NCBI GenBank assembly: GCA_028717305.1
Contig: JAQUOC010000057.1
Location: forward strand, 1-8,571
Source: Dehalococcoidales bacterium
GTDB lineage: Bacteria > Chloroflexota > Dehalococcoidia > Dehalococcoidales > UBA5760
Direction: 5' to 3'
DNA: 8,571 bases
In this document: positions 6,666 to 8,571 of the stretch, piece after piece
Layout: the number at the start of each line of letters is the position of its first letter
How positions within the stretch are numbered: position 1 is the stretch's first letter
Program-made: the position numbers and the translations under genes
The notes under the pieces: model-generated
Seen by the model: only the letters and a program-made list of their open reading frames with translations
What the model was told of the DNA's origin: nothing
The model's database searches: none

Positions 6666-6695
6666 TCGTCATAAAATGGCTGTGTGGGGTATAAT
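6666..6695 (+). promoter_or_regulatory. Probable promoter of the FAD oxidoreductase gene
   Basis: A perfect TATAAT at 6690-6695 lies 18 bases after TCGTCA (6666-6671), which matches the -35 consensus in four of six bases. Transcription would begin near 6702. The leader of about 37 bases contains a short stem, ACAGC (6714-6718) / GCTGT (6722-6726), just before the Shine-Dalgarno AGGAGG (6728-6733). It forms a divergent pair with the C11 protease promoter about 110 bases away. Confidence 0.5.
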
Positions 6696-6738
6696 ATCGT
6701 TACGAGTTTTCTGACAGCAGCGCTGTTAGGAGGGCAAT

Positions 6739-8241
6739 ATGACCGGATCTATTTTAATAGTTGGCGCTGGGATTGCTGGACTGTCTGCCGGGTGTTACGG
6801 GCAAATGAATGGCTATCAAACGCAGATATTTGAGCAAGGGCACAACCCTGGCGGACTCTGCACATCATGGAAGCGTAAAGTTTATACTATTGACGGTTGT
6901 ATCCATTGGCTGGTCGGGTCTGCACCAAACGGTCCTTTACACCAAATCTGGCTAGAGCTAGGGGCAATACAAGGCCGCTCTTTCTTTAATCACGATACAT
7001 TCATGCGTGTAGAAGGAGACGGGAGTAGAGCATTCGTAGTCTATACCGATGCTGACCGACTGGAGCAGCACATGAAAGAAATCGCTCCGGAGGACGAAGA
7101 AACAATCGAAACTTTCGTCGATGCAATACGTACCTGCGCTCGATATGAACTGCCAGTGGGTGCGGCGTTTGAATCTCGTTCGTTTAAAGATGGACTCAAT
7201 ATGGTTGGCCGGCTCCCTCTCCTGAAGATGATGGCAAAGTGGGGTAGAATCTCGGTGCGCGACTTCGCCACGCGATTTCGCAACCCGTTTCTGTCGGAAG
7301 CTTTCGCTACTGTCTTTGGTGACATCAACAATTTCCCCATGGCGGGTATGATTATGACACTGGCCTGGTTACACAATAGGGCGGCAGGATACCCGATTGG
7401 GGGCTCGCTGGAATTTGCCAGGGCAATTGAGCGGCGATATCTTGGTCTTGGGGGTGAGATACATTATGATTCGCGGGTAGAGAAGATATTAGTTGAGAAC
7501 GATTCAGCAGTCGGAATAAGGCTTGTTAACGGTCAAGAATATCGAGGCGATGTGGTAATTTCGGCAGCGGATGGCCACAGTACAATATTTAATATGCTTG
7601 GTGCACGGTATATGGATGATGAAGTCCGAAGTCGGTACGACAGGCTACCGATTTTTCCGCCGTTGCTCTATGTGGCACTGGGCGTAACACGTACATTCGA
7701 TGATTTTCCTGCTTCAGTGGTAGGGGTTAGTTTTCCACTTCGCAAGCCGATAATGATAGACAATAAAATTCTGATACGGCTGACCGCCCAGGTGTACAAT
7801 TTTGATCCCTTTCTGGCCCACCACGGCAGGACGGTCGTGCGTGTGATGCTAATGTCCAACTACGAACGTTGGAGCCTATTAGCACAAAGTCCGGATGAAT
7901 ACAATACAGAAAAGGAGAGGGTTGCTGAGCAAGTGATAGCCGCTCTTGAGCAGCGTTTCCCCGGTATTTCTGATCAGATTGAGATGAGTGATGTAGCAAC
8001 ACCAATGACTTTTGAACATTACACCGGAAATTGGAACGGCAGTTTTGAAGGTTGGCTCTTAACCGTAGACACATTCGGTAAAAACGTGTCAAAAACTCTT
8101 CCCGGACTGGATAACTTCTACATGATTGGGCAGTGGGTTAACCCTGGTGGGGGGGTGCCTCCAGCAGCAATGGACGGACGCAGTATAATTCAGCTACTTC
8201 GCCACAAAGATAAGGCTAAGTTCTTATCGTCTCAGCCTTGA
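6739..8241 (+). CDS. Phytoene desaturase/CrtI-like FAD-dependent oxidoreductase
   Basis: This 500-residue flavoenzyme belongs to the CrtI / carotenoid-isomerase / retinol-saturase superfamily. The N-terminal dinucleotide fold has VGAGIAGLSAG (8-18), the ribose-binding Glu32 after beta2 (IFEQG), and PGGLCTSW (37-44), the family's second FAD contact. A middle stretch has GYPIGGSLEFARAIERRY (217-234), typical of the group (the GG followed by a helix). The C-terminal FAD motif is GQWVNPGGGVPPAAMDGRS (464-482). The start is fixed by AGGAGG five bases before the ATG. CrtI-type enzymes dehydrogenate, isomerise or saturate polyenes at the membrane surface. No phytoene synthase (crtB) or other carotenoid gene is in this window, so a carotenoid substrate is not supported. 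Many lone relatives are of unknown function. No TM segment or signal peptide is evident. It is probably monocistronic, followed by a gene on the opposite strand. Confidence 0.9.
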   Translation: MTGSILIVGAGIAGLSAGCYGQMNGYQTQIFEQGHNPGGLCTSWKRKVYTIDGCIHWLVGSAPNGPLHQIWLELGAIQGRSFFNHDTFMRVEGDGSRAFVVYTDADRLEQHMKEIAPEDEETIETFVDAIRTCARYELPVGAAFESRSFKDGLNMVGRLPLLKMMAKWGRISVRDFATRFRNPFLSEAFATVFGDINNFPMAGMIMTLAWLHNRAAGYPIGGSLEFARAIERRYLGLGGEIHYDSRVEKILVENDSAVGIRLVNGQEYRGDVVISAADGHSTIFNMLGARYMDDEVRSRYDRLPIFPPLLYVALGVTRTFDDFPASVVGVSFPLRKPIMIDNKILIRLTAQVYNFDPFLAHHGRTVVRVMLMSNYERWSLLAQSPDEYNTEKERVAEQVIAALEQRFPGISDQIEMSDVATPMTFEHYTGNWNGSFEGWLLTVDTFGKNVSKTLPGLDNFYMIGQWVNPGGGVPPAAMDGRSIIQLLRHKDKAKFLSSQP

Positions 8242-8372
8242 CCAGACGTTTCAACACTATCTAAAATAGCCCCACGATTCCCCAACTTCAAACAGATGCG
8301 CTCGCATTCTGCCGGTCTAAACTCCGGTATATGGCCACCTAATGGAAGATTCGCCAAGCCCGCCGGTTTGTT
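8242..8372. other. Gap between convergent FAD oxidoreductase and DUF1508 genes
   Basis: No T-run terminator is visible. On the minus strand the frame of the DUF1508 gene stays open after its TAG through the whole gap, to TGA at 8234-8232 inside the last codons of the FAD gene. This gives 46 sense codons (for example GGHIPEFRPAECERICLKLG). At this length an open frame by chance is quite possible, so no gene is called. Confidence 0.4.
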
Positions 8373-8552
8373 CTACTTCTCTTCGATCGGAGCTACCGGA
8401 GCATTCTTTTTGACAGACTCTATGCCGTTCACTGCGCTCGCTTTTGTTTTGTAGCCCTCGCCTCCATTGGCTATCGTTTGCCCATTAGACGCTACCAATC
8501 TCCAGCGAAATTCACCCTTGGCATCTTTGTACAGCTCAAATTTCGCAGCCAT
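8373..8552 (-). CDS. DUF1508 / YegP-like small protein (single repeat)
   Basis: This 59-residue protein starts at ATG 8552-8550, six bases after a strong AAGGAGG (8559-8565), and ends with TAG at 8375-8373. Its sequence fits the DUF1508 (YegP) fold from end to end: AAKFELYKDAKGEFRWRLVA, then NGQTIANGGEGYKTKASAVN, then GIESVKKNAP. The aromatic beta-strand start (FELYKD, FRWRL), the middle EGY and the ending GIESVKKNA are the family hallmarks. E. coli YegP carries two such repeats in about 110 residues; this one is a complete single-repeat form. It is cytoplasmic with no signal or membrane segment. The biochemical function of the family is not established. The promoter must lie beyond the right edge. 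It is convergent with the FAD oxidoreductase gene. Confidence 0.88.
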   Translation of the reverse strand: MAAKFELYKDAKGEFRWRLVASNGQTIANGGEGYKTKASAVNGIESVKKNAPVAPIEEK

Positions 8553-8571
8553 CGAAAACCTCCTTATTAAT

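Noticed and set aside
8250..8345. Possible tRNA-like folding in the gap before the DUF1508 gene
   Set aside because: No cloverleaf can be built: the T-loop consensus is missing on both strands and the short stems (such as ATGC/GCAT near 8296-8307) do not fit a tRNA layout.
1..8571. Mobile elements, CRISPR arrays, toxin-antitoxin or phage genes
   Set aside because: No transposase or integrase motifs, no terminal inverted repeats with target duplications, no regularly spaced repeats, and no recognisable phage or toxin proteins were seen on either strand.

Overview
The window carries five complete, well supported genes, one small complete gene near the right edge, and one gene cut by the left edge. 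It looks like an ordinary stretch of a bacterial chromosome of intermediate GC. There are strong Shine-Dalgarno sites (AAGGAGGT before the SDR, AGGAGG before the FAD enzyme, AAGGAGG before the DUF1508 protein), sigma70-like promoters, and no mobile element, tRNA, rRNA or CRISPR array. The gene mix (C11 protease with a long cytoplasmic N-terminus, NatA/NatB-type ABC-2 pair, CrtI-like oxidoreductase, single-repeat YegP-like protein, two-TM sensor start) reminds me of environmental Chloroflexota (Dehalococcoidia-like), but this is an impression, not a proof.

Layout. 1-281 (-): N-terminus of a two-TM membrane protein, probably a sensor kinase, with a good promoter at 330-358. 282-928: about 650 bases without a secure gene. 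It holds a doubtful 71-codon ORF on the minus strand (364-579), a possible extended -10 on the plus strand (722-730) and a perfect CCCGGG-centred inverted repeat (834-858). 929-1708 (+): classical short-chain dehydrogenase/reductase. 1785-3888 (-): a two-gene operon, ATP-binding protein then ABC-2 permease, overlapping by 8 bases and convergent with the SDR. 4021-6483 (-): a large membrane-anchored clostripain-family (C11) cysteine peptidase. 6484-6738: divergent promoter region. 6739-8241 (+): phytoene-desaturase-like FAD oxidoreductase. 8373-8552 (-): 59-residue DUF1508/YegP-like protein.

How they may work together. The two ABC genes clearly form one export or efflux unit. The C11 protease lies upstream on the same strand, 132 bases from the ABC start, and could be co-transcribed with it, but the gap contains repeats and a hairpin, so this is open. 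The SDR and the FAD enzyme are both redox enzymes, but nothing shows that they share a pathway. I see no convincing new multi-gene system. The most interesting points are a possible self-processing site in the C11 protease, a diverged signature loop in the ATPase, and stop-interrupted reading frames on the minus strand at both ends of the window.
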